From assembly GCF_021532655.1 (NCBI RefSeq), contig NZ_JAKGAS010000008.1, positions 186,001-250,000 on the forward strand: a DNA stretch of 64,000 nucleotides. Reading direction: 5' to 3'. Both the position numbers and the translations under genes were made by a program. Every line of letters begins with the position of its first letter. Positions within the stretch are counted from its first letter, which is position 1. The stretch is from Paraglaciecola algarum (lineage in GTDB: Bacteria > Pseudomonadota > Gammaproteobacteria > Enterobacterales > Alteromonadaceae). Below, in pieces: positions 29,527 through 37,429 of the stretch. Under the pieces are notes generated by a model, which saw only the letters and a list, made by a program, of their open reading frames with translations, searched no databases and was not told the DNA's origin.

Positions 29527-30063
29527 TTAATCCCATGCCGAAAGACCAACAATCTCTCCATTTGGTCCTTCAAAAAATGTGTACTTATCTATTGCGTAAT
29601 TCTCATTTTCTAAAGCGTATCCTGCTGCTTTCAATTTATCACCAATCGTTTTAATATCATTCACTTTAAGCATAAAATGATTATGGTTAGTATTTCCAAT
29701 AGGTCCTATTTGATCTTTAAACTCAGGAGCCGTTAATGATAAATGTATTGTTAAATCATTGGCTTTAAGTTTCATTACCAACATACCTTCTAATCCTGGG
29801 CCCTTATAGACTTCAGCACCATCCATTTTAAAACCAAGAATTTCTCTATACAACTTTAAGGTTTTTTCAAGTTGTAAAACATGAATAGCTATATTTTTTA
29901 AACCAATTACTCTAGCTTTGTTGTTTTCCTTATCTTCATCAGATTCTTGTGCATAAGCAAATTGACCTCCAACTAAAATAAACATAGCAATAATAAAACT
30001 CTTAGGAAAAAACATAAATTTAGTATTATTCTTTTTTTTGATTTTTAAAATATCGACTTTCAT
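29527..30063 (-). CDS. Exported VOC (glyoxalase/dioxygenase fold) protein
   Basis: 178 residues. The N-terminus has a very basic Lys/Asn-rich leader and then a signal peptide (FIIAMFILVGGQFAYAQ). The rest is one VOC domain: GLKNIAIHVLQLEKTLKLYREILGF, NHNHFMLKVNDI and FFEGPNGEIVGL, with His and Glu in the usual metal positions. A second start at 30015 (MFFPKSF) gives a more normal signal peptide. VOC proteins are seldom exported, and the ligand is unknown. The codon use is strikingly AT-rich compared with neighbours and the gene sits beside a transposase remnant, so recent transfer is likely. Confidence 0.7.
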   Translation of the reverse strand: MKVDILKIKKKNNTKFMFFPKSFIIAMFILVGGQFAYAQESDEDKENNKARVIGLKNIAIHVLQLEKTLKLYREILGFKMDGAEVYKGPGLEGMLVMKLKANDLTIHLSLTAPEFKDQIGPIGNTNHNHFMLKVNDIKTIGDKLKAAGYALENENYAIDKYTFFEGPNGEIVGLSAWD

Positions 30064-30234
30064 TTTTAATCTTATATATAAGGTTTAGTTAAATTATATT
30101 GCGATTTATGAAAAAAATACAAACGAATAGTTCTATCAAAAATAAATTGAAGAGCAAAACATAAATCAAACTTAACAAGAACCTAACAGACTGTATAGGC
30201 TTAACTATAACAATGCAGAAGTAAATAAATGTAG

Positions 30235-30408
30235 TGTGAAATTACTTCAATAGCATATTATCTTGGTCAACAGAAAGTGGCCATCAAACTGACTGAAGCC
30301 CTCGGTATTGATATTAGCGCTGGAGGTGTGCGTAGCATGTGGCTAAGAAACAATATGAATACCACTGCACTGAGAGTTGAAAGGTCGCAAGCGTTGCAAG
30401 AATCATAG
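30235..30408 (+). pseudogene. Transposase N-terminal fragment (IS481-like)
   Basis: An open stretch of 57 codons without a start. It reads YYLGQQKVAIKLTEALGID, then GGVRSMWLRNNMNT and LRVERSQALQES, then stops. The GVRSxWLRxNxxT pattern is that of the helix-turn-helix region of IS481-type transposases. The rest of the element is missing. An 8-bp hairpin (AGCCAGTT/AACTGGCT, 30407-30426) overlaps the end. It marks the left side of the GH86 region as a former insertion site. Confidence 0.5.
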
Positions 30409-30721
30409 CCAGTTTAACAACTGGCTGATATGCTCTTTACGCCAAAGTTGCTCGGTAATTAGACCGACAGTCTCCCTTGGTAACCCACTAAAGCAGTTAA
30501 ACGTTACGAATTATTTTTCAAACACCAACAAGCGGTTATTCGCTGACATTTAATTGTCTTCAAGTAATAATACTGGAGGCTGAATTACTTCTTCATAGAA
30601 CCTTTTAGTATTGATTTGTTCAACAATACTCCGCCTCCTCTGTTCACATTAATTTATGCTTATTTTTATTCTTTAAATAAGCTACAAAGTTAAATCTCAC
30701 CCCCACATAAACATAAATAAG
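30409..30721. other. Non-coding remnant region upstream of GH86
   Basis: About 310 bp with no intact gene. It holds several short inverted repeats (AGTATTG/CAATACT at 30607-30630; GCTTATTT/AAATAAGC near 30658-30682) and is probably decayed mobile DNA plus the distal GH86 promoter. Confidence 0.35.
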
Positions 30722-30796
30722 CTGTTAACTATGAAGCAACACACTGTTAACCATGCGACGACACACTGTTAACCAAATTGCAATAAATTGTTAACC
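30722..30796 (+). promoter_or_regulatory. Four 22-bp-spaced GTTAAC sites upstream of GH86
   Basis: CTGTTAAC(T/C) occurs at 30722, 30744 and 30766 and as TTGTTAACC at 30788, each exactly 22 bp after the previous one. Units 1 and 2 also share ATG...ACACA. A 22-bp period places the sites on one face of the helix, typical of cooperative regulator binding. The last site lies 110 bp before the GH86 ATG, in a position to overlap or adjoin the promoter. Confidence 0.6.
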
Positions 30797-30898
30797 ATTA
30801 ATTGTTTTTGGTGTAAACTCCTTTCGATTTTTTTGAAAAAGCAATTTTATATACAAACAACAAATAAAAAATACAAATAAAAATGGAAGGACTATCTC

Positions 30899-33800
30899 AT
30901 GTTGAAAGTAATGCCGTGGATTCTCGTTACAGCAGGATTAGCAGCCTCACCGCTCACTGTTCTGGCTAAAACCGAAACAGTAATAAATGTAAATGTAAAA
31001 CACTCTATTAATGGACAAAATAATTTTGATCGTCGTAAGTTCATGAATATACATTCGACGGTTACCGACCCTGACTGGGTTGGAGAAGAAGATAAACTGG
31101 AATACCTAATGGAAGATCTTGATGTCTATTTTGGTCGAGATAATGGAGGTTCTGTTTGGAACTTTAATCAAGCGAAACAAGACCCTAATAATGCTGGATA
31201 TGTAGATCCTGAAGATATGGCAGCTAGAGGAAAACAAAGTAGAGAAGTTGTATACGGTATAAATAAAGCTGCTTTGCATAAATATGACAGCCGATCAGAC
31301 ATCATGATTGGTGGGCAAGCTCATCCACACTGGAAAGCGCTAACTAAGCCTTGTTGTAATAACGCTGAAGGATGGCAAGCAAATGGCGCAGATGCTGTTG
31401 GGGATTTCTTTGGTCGATATTTAACTGAATTTTACCGCAATGATAACGACGCTGTAACCGACGGACACCAACGCCCTAATTATGTAGAAGTATTAAATGA
31501 ACCACTTTGGGAGCTTATTAACGGTGTTGGTCCAGACGAAACGCCAGCAACTGAACTTGAAGTGTTTGAATTTCATAATGGCGTGGCGCAAGGAATTCGA
31601 CGTCACCACCCAGATGTAAAAATTGGTGGTTATACATCGGCATTTCCATGGTTTGAAAGAAATAACTTTCAACGTTGGGAAGAAAATATGAAATTATTCA
31701 TCGATACTGCCGGTGAAAACATGGATTTCTATTCATTACATTTTTACGATCTTGCCCATAATAACAACACCTTCCGAGGCGGTCGTCTTGAGTCAACTTT
31801 TGATATGGTTGACCATTATTCAAGTATAAAATTCGGCCAGCCGAAAGAGTATATTATCTCTGAATATGGTGGCCGTAATATCCCTTTAGAATCAAAACCT
31901 TGGTCTCCGATTCGTGATTGGGCTTTACTCCGTTCAGCCAGCCCAATGATGATGCAATTGATGGACAGACCTGACAGCATTATTAAGTCAATCCCATTTA
32001 TTACAGTGAAAGCTGCATGGGGAACTAAAGACGGTATTCCGTATCCTTGGAGATTATTACGCCAAGCAAAAGAAGGCGAAAATGAAGAAGGCGAAAACTG
32101 GGTATTTAGTGAATTAGTTAAATTTTATGAGCTTTGGTCAGATGTAAACGGCACGCGTGTTGATACTCTGTCAACCAACCCAAATTTACTGGTTGACAGT
32201 TACGTTGCTAGCAATAAAGTTTATGTTATTGTCAGCAACTTAACCGCAAGCTCAGAAAGTGTATTATTACGTAAACGCGGCGCTGATTCACAAAGCATTG
32301 AAAAGGTAAAAGTTAAACACCTATATTTAGACGGTGCAACACCGGTCCTAGATGTTCAAGAATATGCAGCAGACATTAACAGTATAGAATTAGCGCCAGA
32401 AGCAACGGCAATTATCGAATATTCTTATAACGATCCTATCGCTATTGATAACTCGTCTGAAGAATCACGTTATTTTGCTACGGAATATTATAAAGAAATA
32501 GCAAAAAATACGGCATCAACATTTACTATTGAAAACGTAAGTTTGAATGCATTTGGTGAAGCTGTATTACGTGTGGTAGTTGGCCGAGATCATGGTTCAT
32601 CTTTAGCACCTAACGTTGTTCTAAATGGTCAAGTGTTATCGGCTATAAATATTTCTGGTGATTCTCAAGAACAGCGCGAACGTTTTTTTGGTTTACTTGA
32701 ATTTCCTGTTGATAATGCGTTGTTACAAGAAACAAACAACGTCAGTATCACTTTCCCTGATGACGGCGGACATATCGCTAGTGTCAATATGAAAGTATTT
32801 AAATTTGATAATAACATTCGTCCAACGGATGGTGTGGTTGATGGTATCTACTTAAGTTCAGACAGCAAATTAGTCGGTGTTGGTAGTACACTTGAATTAA
32901 CCACTTCGATTACACCTTTCTATGCAGCTAACAAATCAATTGTTTATTCATCAAGCGATATTAACCTAGCAACTGTCGATACAAATGGCGTAGTTAAAGG
33001 CCTTCAAGCAGGTAACGTTGTTATTACTGCAACTGCGGTTAGTTCTGGAATTACTGCAGAAATTGAAATAAGTATTGAAGAGCCTGTTGCTTCGTCATTC
33101 TCATTTGACGACCCAAGTATATACACAAGTACCCTATATAAATCGGGTGACGTTATGACAGTAACAACACAATACGAAGCAGGAACAGGCTTTGTTGTTA
33201 ATAACTTACTCGGCGGTGTTGAATATAGATTAAGACACCTAGCATCAAACTGGTCATTAATTAACGATGTCGCAATTGTTAATGATTCAACAGCAATAAA
33301 TGAACAAAGAGGCACATCATCTGTAGATATTCCATTAACTGGTTTAACCGCTACTGCAGATCTTGAAAATGGCGAGTTTTATTTCTTATTTGTACGTTTT
33401 AAAAATACTAATGGTGAAACTAAAACCCTTGCTTTAGCTAATATTAAAATAGAAAAAGACCAAGTAATTGTTGAACCGTCTCTAACCTTTGATGATGCTG
33501 CTAAATATAAATCTACTGTATATACAACTGACAGCACATTAGATGTAACCGCTTTATACCAAGCAGGAAATAACAATACAGTTACCAATGAGTTAGGTGG
33601 TGTGAAATTTTTCCTACGTGAAATGACCGCTGATTGGTCAACCGTTGTAAACGATACGCTTGCTTATGATGAAAGCCCTATTGATAAGCAAAGCGGTACG
33701 GCTACAGCTTCTATTCCGTTAACCGGGTTAACGCCAAGTTCAGCATTAGCAGATGGGAACTTTTATTTCTTATACGCTCAATTTAAGGCATCTGATGGGA

Positions 33801-34423
33801 CAATATACAAAACCTCAGGTGTTGCTAATATCAATATTGAACAAGGTCTTGTTGCTGCTTCATTCTCATTAGATAACGCTAGCACATATTTAACAACTGA
33901 ATATGAAGTGGGCACATCTATGGACGTTACCATAAACTTTGAAGCGGGTACTGGTAATACGGTTACAAATCAATTTAATGGCGTACGTTATTTCTTAAGG
34001 CAAATCAACGTGGTTAATGGTGCTTGGGTACCAGTAAAAGACGTTATTGTTGAAGACAACAGTGTTATTGGTCGACAAACAGGCTCTTCACAAGTAAGTC
34101 TTCCACTTACCGGTTTATTAGCAACAGCTGATTTACCCGAAGGGAACTTCTACTTCCTTTTTGCACAAGCACGTACTTCTGATAACCAAACCATGACGAT
34201 AGCACTACCTAATATCAAGCTCGTTAAACCCGCCGCTATTATAGGTGACTGGGATGGCGATGGTGATGTCGACAGTGTAGATATTCGTGGATTAATGAGT
34301 GCGGTATTAGGCAGACAAACAATCGATATGGTTTTTGATATAAACAACGACGGCGTCGTTAATATGTTTGATGCAAGAGCTTTAGCCCCTTTATGTACAC
34401 GCACTCGATGTGCAATTAACTAA
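30899..34423 (+). CDS. GH86 beta-agarase/porphyranase with Big_2, triple repeat and C-terminal dockerin
   Basis: 1174 residues. Signal peptide to about Ala23. The GH86 catalytic region runs to about residue 640: FGRDNGGSVWNFNQAKQD, acid/base E201 in VEVLNEPLWE and nucleophile E322 in YIISEYGG. A Big_2 Ig-like domain follows (about 645-735), then three similar units of about 125 residues (about 733, 861 and 987 onward), each with the PLTGL and F/YFLF landmarks. The C-terminus (about 1116-1174) is a type-I dockerin with two perfect calcium loops, DWDGDGDVDSVD and DINNDGVVNMFD. GH86 enzymes cut agarose or porphyran endolytically. A dockerin on such an enzyme is unusual and needs a cohesin partner; the gene 22 bp downstream encodes a cohesin-like protein. 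Confidence 0.9.
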   Translation: MLKVMPWILVTAGLAASPLTVLAKTETVINVNVKHSINGQNNFDRRKFMNIHSTVTDPDWVGEEDKLEYLMEDLDVYFGRDNGGSVWNFNQAKQDPNNAGYVDPEDMAARGKQSREVVYGINKAALHKYDSRSDIMIGGQAHPHWKALTKPCCNNAEGWQANGADAVGDFFGRYLTEFYRNDNDAVTDGHQRPNYVEVLNEPLWELINGVGPDETPATELEVFEFHNGVAQGIRRHHPDVKIGGYTSAFPWFERNNFQRWEENMKLFIDTAGENMDFYSLHFYDLAHNNNTFRGGRLESTFDMVDHYSSIKFGQPKEYIISEYGGRNIPLESKPWSPIRDWALLRSASPMMMQLMDRPDSIIKSIPFITVKAAWGTKDGIPYPWRLLRQAKEGENEEGENWVFSELVKFYELWSDVNGTRVDTLSTNPNLLVDSYVASNKVYVIVSNLTASSESVLLRKRGADSQSIEKVKVKHLYLDGATPVLDVQEYAADINSIELAPEATAIIEYSYNDPIAIDNSSEESRYFATEYYKEIAKNTASTFTIENVSLNAFGEAVLRVVVGRDHGSSLAPNVVLNGQVLSAINISGDSQEQRERFFGLLEFPVDNALLQETNNVSITFPDDGGHIASVNMKVFKFDNNIRPTDGVVDGIYLSSDSKLVGVGSTLELTTSITPFYAANKSIVYSSSDINLATVDTNGVVKGLQAGNVVITATAVSSGITAEIEISIEEPVASSFSFDDPSIYTSTLYKSGDVMTVTTQYEAGTGFVVNNLLGGVEYRLRHLASNWSLINDVAIVNDSTAINEQRGTSSVDIPLTGLTATADLENGEFYFLFVRFKNTNGETKTLALANIKIEKDQVIVEPSLTFDDAAKYKSTVYTTDSTLDVTALYQAGNNNTVTNELGGVKFFLREMTADWSTVVNDTLAYDESPIDKQSGTATASIPLTGLTPSSALADGNFYFLYAQFKASDGTIYKTSGVANINIEQGLVAASFSLDNASTYLTTEYEVGTSMDVTINFEAGTGNTVTNQFNGVRYFLRQINVVNGAWVPVKDVIVEDNSVIGRQTGSSQVSLPLTGLLATADLPEGNFYFLFAQARTSDNQTMTIALPNIKLVKPAAIIGDWDGDGDVDSVDIRGLMSAVLGRQTIDMVFDINNDGVVNMFDARALAPLCTRTRCAIN

Positions 34424-34445
34424 ATAACAGTAAACGGAGTAGAAA

Positions 34446-34988
34446 ATGAAATTTTATAAAATAATAGCCACTTGCATGTTAATCATTGGCTTTCAAGCAA
34501 ACGCTAACTTAATCACTATTGATCTAGATAATAATGATGTTGCCGTTGGTGAAACCATCAACGTCAGTTTATGGGCTAACTTTACTGATTCAGTAGATAC
34601 CATCGATTTTAATTTTAACTTTGATAACAGCCTATTCAGTTTTATTGATAGCTCTGAAACAACGGCATTACCAAATGACGGATTTTTGAACTACTTCACA
34701 GCGACTCCAAATGCACAAGGCTTAGGTTTAGGATTTATATCGTTTGACTCTTTTGTTACTGGAGAGTTTCTATTCGCTTCATTTAGCTTAGAACGCACAG
34801 ATTTGGGAGATTCAGAATTTTCATTAACCAGCAATATATTTGAAAGTGCTGCAACATTCGAATCTTTTACCTTAGATCCTGTTAACTCTGTATCAATATC
34901 GGCTGAAGTGCCTGAACCAGAAACACTAGGTTTGTTCGCTATTGCTGGATTAATGTTACTGAATTTTCGCCTAAAGAAAAAAGCATAA
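34446..34988 (+). CDS. PEP-CTERM surface protein with cohesin-like domain
   Basis: 180 residues. Signal peptide to about Ala20 (QANA). Residues about 22-150 read like a cohesin: DLDNNDVAVGETINVSLWAN, then FNFNFDNSLFSF, then GLGLGFISFDS and EFLFASFSL, the order of strands seen in cohesins that bind dockerins. The C-terminus is a PEP-CTERM sorting signal: VPEPETLG, a hydrophobic helix and RLKKK. An exosortase would process this, placing the domain at the cell surface or in the extracellular matrix. A GGAG ribosome binding site precedes the ATG, and the gap to the dockerin-bearing GH86 gene is 22 bp, so the two are one operon. I infer that this protein holds GH86 at the surface. No exosortase is in the window. 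Confidence 0.75.
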   Translation: MKFYKIIATCMLIIGFQANANLITIDLDNNDVAVGETINVSLWANFTDSVDTIDFNFNFDNSLFSFIDSSETTALPNDGFLNYFTATPNAQGLGLGFISFDSFVTGEFLFASFSLERTDLGDSEFSLTSNIFESAATFESFTLDPVNSVSISAEVPEPETLGLFAIAGLMLLNFRLKKKA

Positions 34989-35063
34989 CGTTTAGTTTAA
35001 ACAGAATTAAAATCATCCAATTAGTGGTTGTTAATAGAAGATTTATGTAGATAAACAAATCTT

Positions 35064-35099
35064 AAAAAAGCGACGAATAGAATTATTTGTCGCTTTTTT
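35064..35099 (+). terminator. Terminator of the GH86-cohesin operon
   Basis: AAAAAAGCGAC / GTCGCTTTTTT, an 11-bp stem with A-rich 5' arm and T-rich 3' arm, so it works on both strands. Confidence 0.85.
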
Positions 35100-35139
35100 A
35101 ATATCGGGGTCAGAACAAAGTTAAAGTGGTTAAATCAAA

Positions 35140-35241
35140 TTAGTTTTTACGCCACCGCGGTTTTCTACCGGGAGGTAAAGCGTGCAACCTTCTACCTGTT
35201 AGTGATGCCAGTTCACTTTTAAACCTTTCGTTACCCAAGGC
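35140..35241 (-). pseudogene. C-terminal fragment of a REP-associated tyrosine transposase
   Basis: The minus strand reads ALGNERFKSELASLTGRR, then LPPGRKPRWRKN and stop. That is the conserved tail of TnpA-REP (IS200-like, Y1) transposases, which end with a GxxxFxxxxxxLTGRR motif. The adjoining GGGGTCAGAACAAAG (35106-35120) resembles the sequence commonly found next to these genes. The catalytic part is gone. It marks the right side of the GH86 region. Confidence 0.6.
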
Positions 35242-35271
35242 CACTTTTTTTTACGAGCTATGGCTTATAGA

Positions 35272-35799
35272 TCATTGATAATTTTCGACTGTGTCTTTCC
35301 AAAACTGCTCTTTGGTTAACTTATTAAGGGCGATGGTATGGGGGTCGGAATTTTTGCCTTTTGTCACGCGAATAAGTAAATATTTGATAAGCTGCTTAAT
35401 GGGTCCGGTATCGCCATTTTCGGCCATGTTTAAGGCATATTCCACTGAATATTTAAACGCAGCATATTCATGCTTAGCTTTATTTCTGGTCTTTTGAACG
35501 GCCATTCGGTTATACAGAATATGTCCGTATTCGTGCATAACCACTACTACTAGTCTGTCTTCGGGGTGTGTTTCCATTTTTCGAACAAACATTTTAGGAG
35601 CAAGGTATATAGTATTTTTACCTTGCGCTTTACCCATAGACTTTTTATTTACTTCAATAAATACATCTACATTTTGTTGAGTGACTCGCTCAATAGTACG
35701 CCACAATTTAGGTAGTTTGGCGGGGCTATTTTTTACAATATTATCGAATAACTTTTGTGATACGCCCTTTCCGCGTTTGAGCTCTCCAGCGGTTACAGG
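35272..35799 (-). pseudogene. 5'-truncated copy of HExGH metallopeptidase-like gene
   Basis: Closely similar along its length to the intact gene at 41009-41587 (shared IYLAPKMF, HPEDRLVVVV, EYAAFKYSV, GDTGPIKQLIKYL). The zinc motif HEYGH is kept. The frame can be followed upstream to TAGELKRGKGVSQKLF, but there it meets an in-frame TAG (35800-35802) exactly where the intact copy has its signal peptide. No ATG is available before the conserved part. It is most likely a pseudogene that has lost its start and export signal; a short cytoplasmic version from TTG at 35706 is possible. Confidence 0.6.
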
Positions 35800-36048
35800 C
35801 TAACGATAGGTAATGTGTTCAATTTTCTAATCCCTCTGTCAATTATGGAAGTTAGCCAAAGTCTTGTATTTACAGACCTTCAAATCCGAGTTTAAATATC
35901 GATGACATTATTCTCTTCTATTTCGGCACAAAATAAATTCCACTTACGAGTACCTTAAAAGCAACCAATTCTATAAGCAAATAATCTTACAATTGAAACG
36001 ACTCAGATACTATCGTATATCCGAGAACATAACGTAAATCCTTGGTTA

Positions 36049-36975
36049 TTAACCTTTACGCCAAGTATTGGGCGACATGCCGAACTTTCTCTTAAAGCAC
36101 CTTGAAAAATACTGACTACTTGAAAAACCCAAATCAAATGTTAATTGAGTGATTGAGCATTCTAGGTTGTCTTTCAATAATACGGCAGCGTGCTCTAGAC
36201 GACAGTGATTTAAAAACTCTATAGGGCTAGTATTAGTCAGTTGCTGGCAATAATGGCTAAATGCCGTGCGTTTAATACCGCAATACTCTGCCATTGAGTC
36301 TAAGGTCCATTCTACACTAGCAATTTTATAGCTAATACGTAGCTCCTCTAAAAACAGCCCTACTGCTCTGGCTTTAGTAGTTAAGTGATCTTGGGTCACA
36401 ATGTTTTTAGTGCGCAATAACTCCAACAGGGCAACAAATAATTGATTTAAATTAATCATCAATTGTGAGGCATAATCTTCGATTGGCTCTGCTGTAACAT
36501 AACTTTGTAAGCGTTTAAAAATATGTAAAATTTCGTTATTGGCTTGCCAGGCCGGATGTTCATTTCCACGCAACAATTGGGATAGCTCTTGTTTGTCTGG
36601 CTCGGTTAAAATAAACCAGTCTGGCCACTGCCAATCTTGATTTGGCCGACGTACTCCCACATCTAAGATAATCCAATGTAGCCTACCAGGGCCTAAATTA
36701 GGGTCGCCCACTTGATGCAATTGCCAAGGACGGGTAATGGTTAATGTCTTAGAAGGTGTTGTGTACTTTCTACCATCAACTGTGAGTATGTTAACGCCGT
36801 TCTCTTGAAAGCAAATTTCGACACCTTCATTTCTATGAGGTTCTATGCCCCAATCTTGTTCTCCTACTACATGCATAAACCCCATACTACTGATGCCAGA
36901 AAGTAATTTTTCATCCAGTACTTTTCCAGGATAGTTACCATGAGAGCTAAGTAAAGACACCCACGCTAAGAACAA
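36049..36975 (-). CDS. AraC-family transcriptional regulator
   Basis: 308 residues. The N-terminal cupin-like effector domain (about 30-130, EICFQENGVNILTVDGRKY, RPWQLHQVGDP) is followed by a helical linker and a C-terminal double HTH (about 205-305) with the AraC signature FDLGFSSSQYFSRCFKRKFGMSPNTWRKG. These proteins usually sense a sugar or sugar derivative and activate nearby catabolic genes. It is divergent from the TonB receptor/solute-binding pair 450 bp away and lies between two copies of the metallopeptidase-like gene. The effector is unknown. Confidence 0.88.
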   Translation of the reverse strand: MFLAWVSLLSSHGNYPGKVLDEKLLSGISSMGFMHVVGEQDWGIEPHRNEGVEICFQENGVNILTVDGRKYTTPSKTLTITRPWQLHQVGDPNLGPGRLHWIILDVGVRRPNQDWQWPDWFILTEPDKQELSQLLRGNEHPAWQANNEILHIFKRLQSYVTAEPIEDYASQLMINLNQLFVALLELLRTKNIVTQDHLTTKARAVGLFLEELRISYKIASVEWTLDSMAEYCGIKRTAFSHYCQQLTNTSPIEFLNHCRLEHAAVLLKDNLECSITQLTFDLGFSSSQYFSRCFKRKFGMSPNTWRKG

Positions 36976-37429
36976 ATAAAATAAAGCAATTATAAACCAA
37001 TAACTTAATGATAATTAAAATGTCGAAAAGTTAGTCAATTAGCTCCCATGATTTTTTTTGCCGACTTTCATATGTTTTAAGATCTTTTCCTCCGTGTTCT
37101 CGGTGGCCTCTGTGCTAAATATCTTTTCGCTTTCAAGACATCCAATTAACGGCTAGCTATGCCTTATTAAACATAGCTATCCATATCAAGCATTTGGCGC
37201 AGGTTTTCACCACCTTTTGCCAAAACTTTTCCTTGGTTAATTTTTAACAACTTGGGGAGAGAGGCTGACTTTCGCTGCTTTCACTCCCATTAGGATTAAT
37301 TTATAAGTTATTTTATGAGGCCAGTGTCGCCATGCTCTGCCACAGATAGAACATGAGTTTATTAATTACCTATTGACTGTTTCTGATTGATACCTAAACT
37401 TACCCTAACACTATTATTTTTATTCTTAT
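36976..37429. other. Intergenic region between AraC gene and TonB receptor
   Basis: 454 bp without an intact gene. It holds a repeat-like stretch CTCCGTGTTCTCGGTGGCC (37090-37108), an 8-bp inverted repeat TAGCTATG/CATAGCTA (37154-37179), the decayed metallopeptidase-gene copy (37201-37343), and the promoter of the TonB receptor. Confidence 0.4.
37201..37343 (-). pseudogene. Decayed third copy of the metallopeptidase-like gene (3' part)
   Basis: DNA similarity to the 3' end of the gene at 41009-41587. Shared blocks include CTTGGTTAATTTTT, GGCTGACTTT, TTTATAAGTT, CCAGTGTC and GCTCTGCCA, in the same order and spacing. The frame is broken. With the copies at 35272-35799 and 41009-41587 it makes three same-strand copies in 6.3 kb. 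Confidence 0.55.

Noticed and set aside
34246..34405. Dockerin as a plain EF-hand calcium stalk
   Set aside because: A single EF-hand would be possible, but two 12-residue loops with all ligand positions filled, at the extreme C-terminus and next to a cohesin-like gene, fit a dockerin better.
37090..37108. CTCCGTGTTCTCGGTGGCC stretch as a mobile element end
   Set aside because: It resembles a dispersed intergenic repeat, but there is only one copy in the window and no partner repeat, so it is not called.
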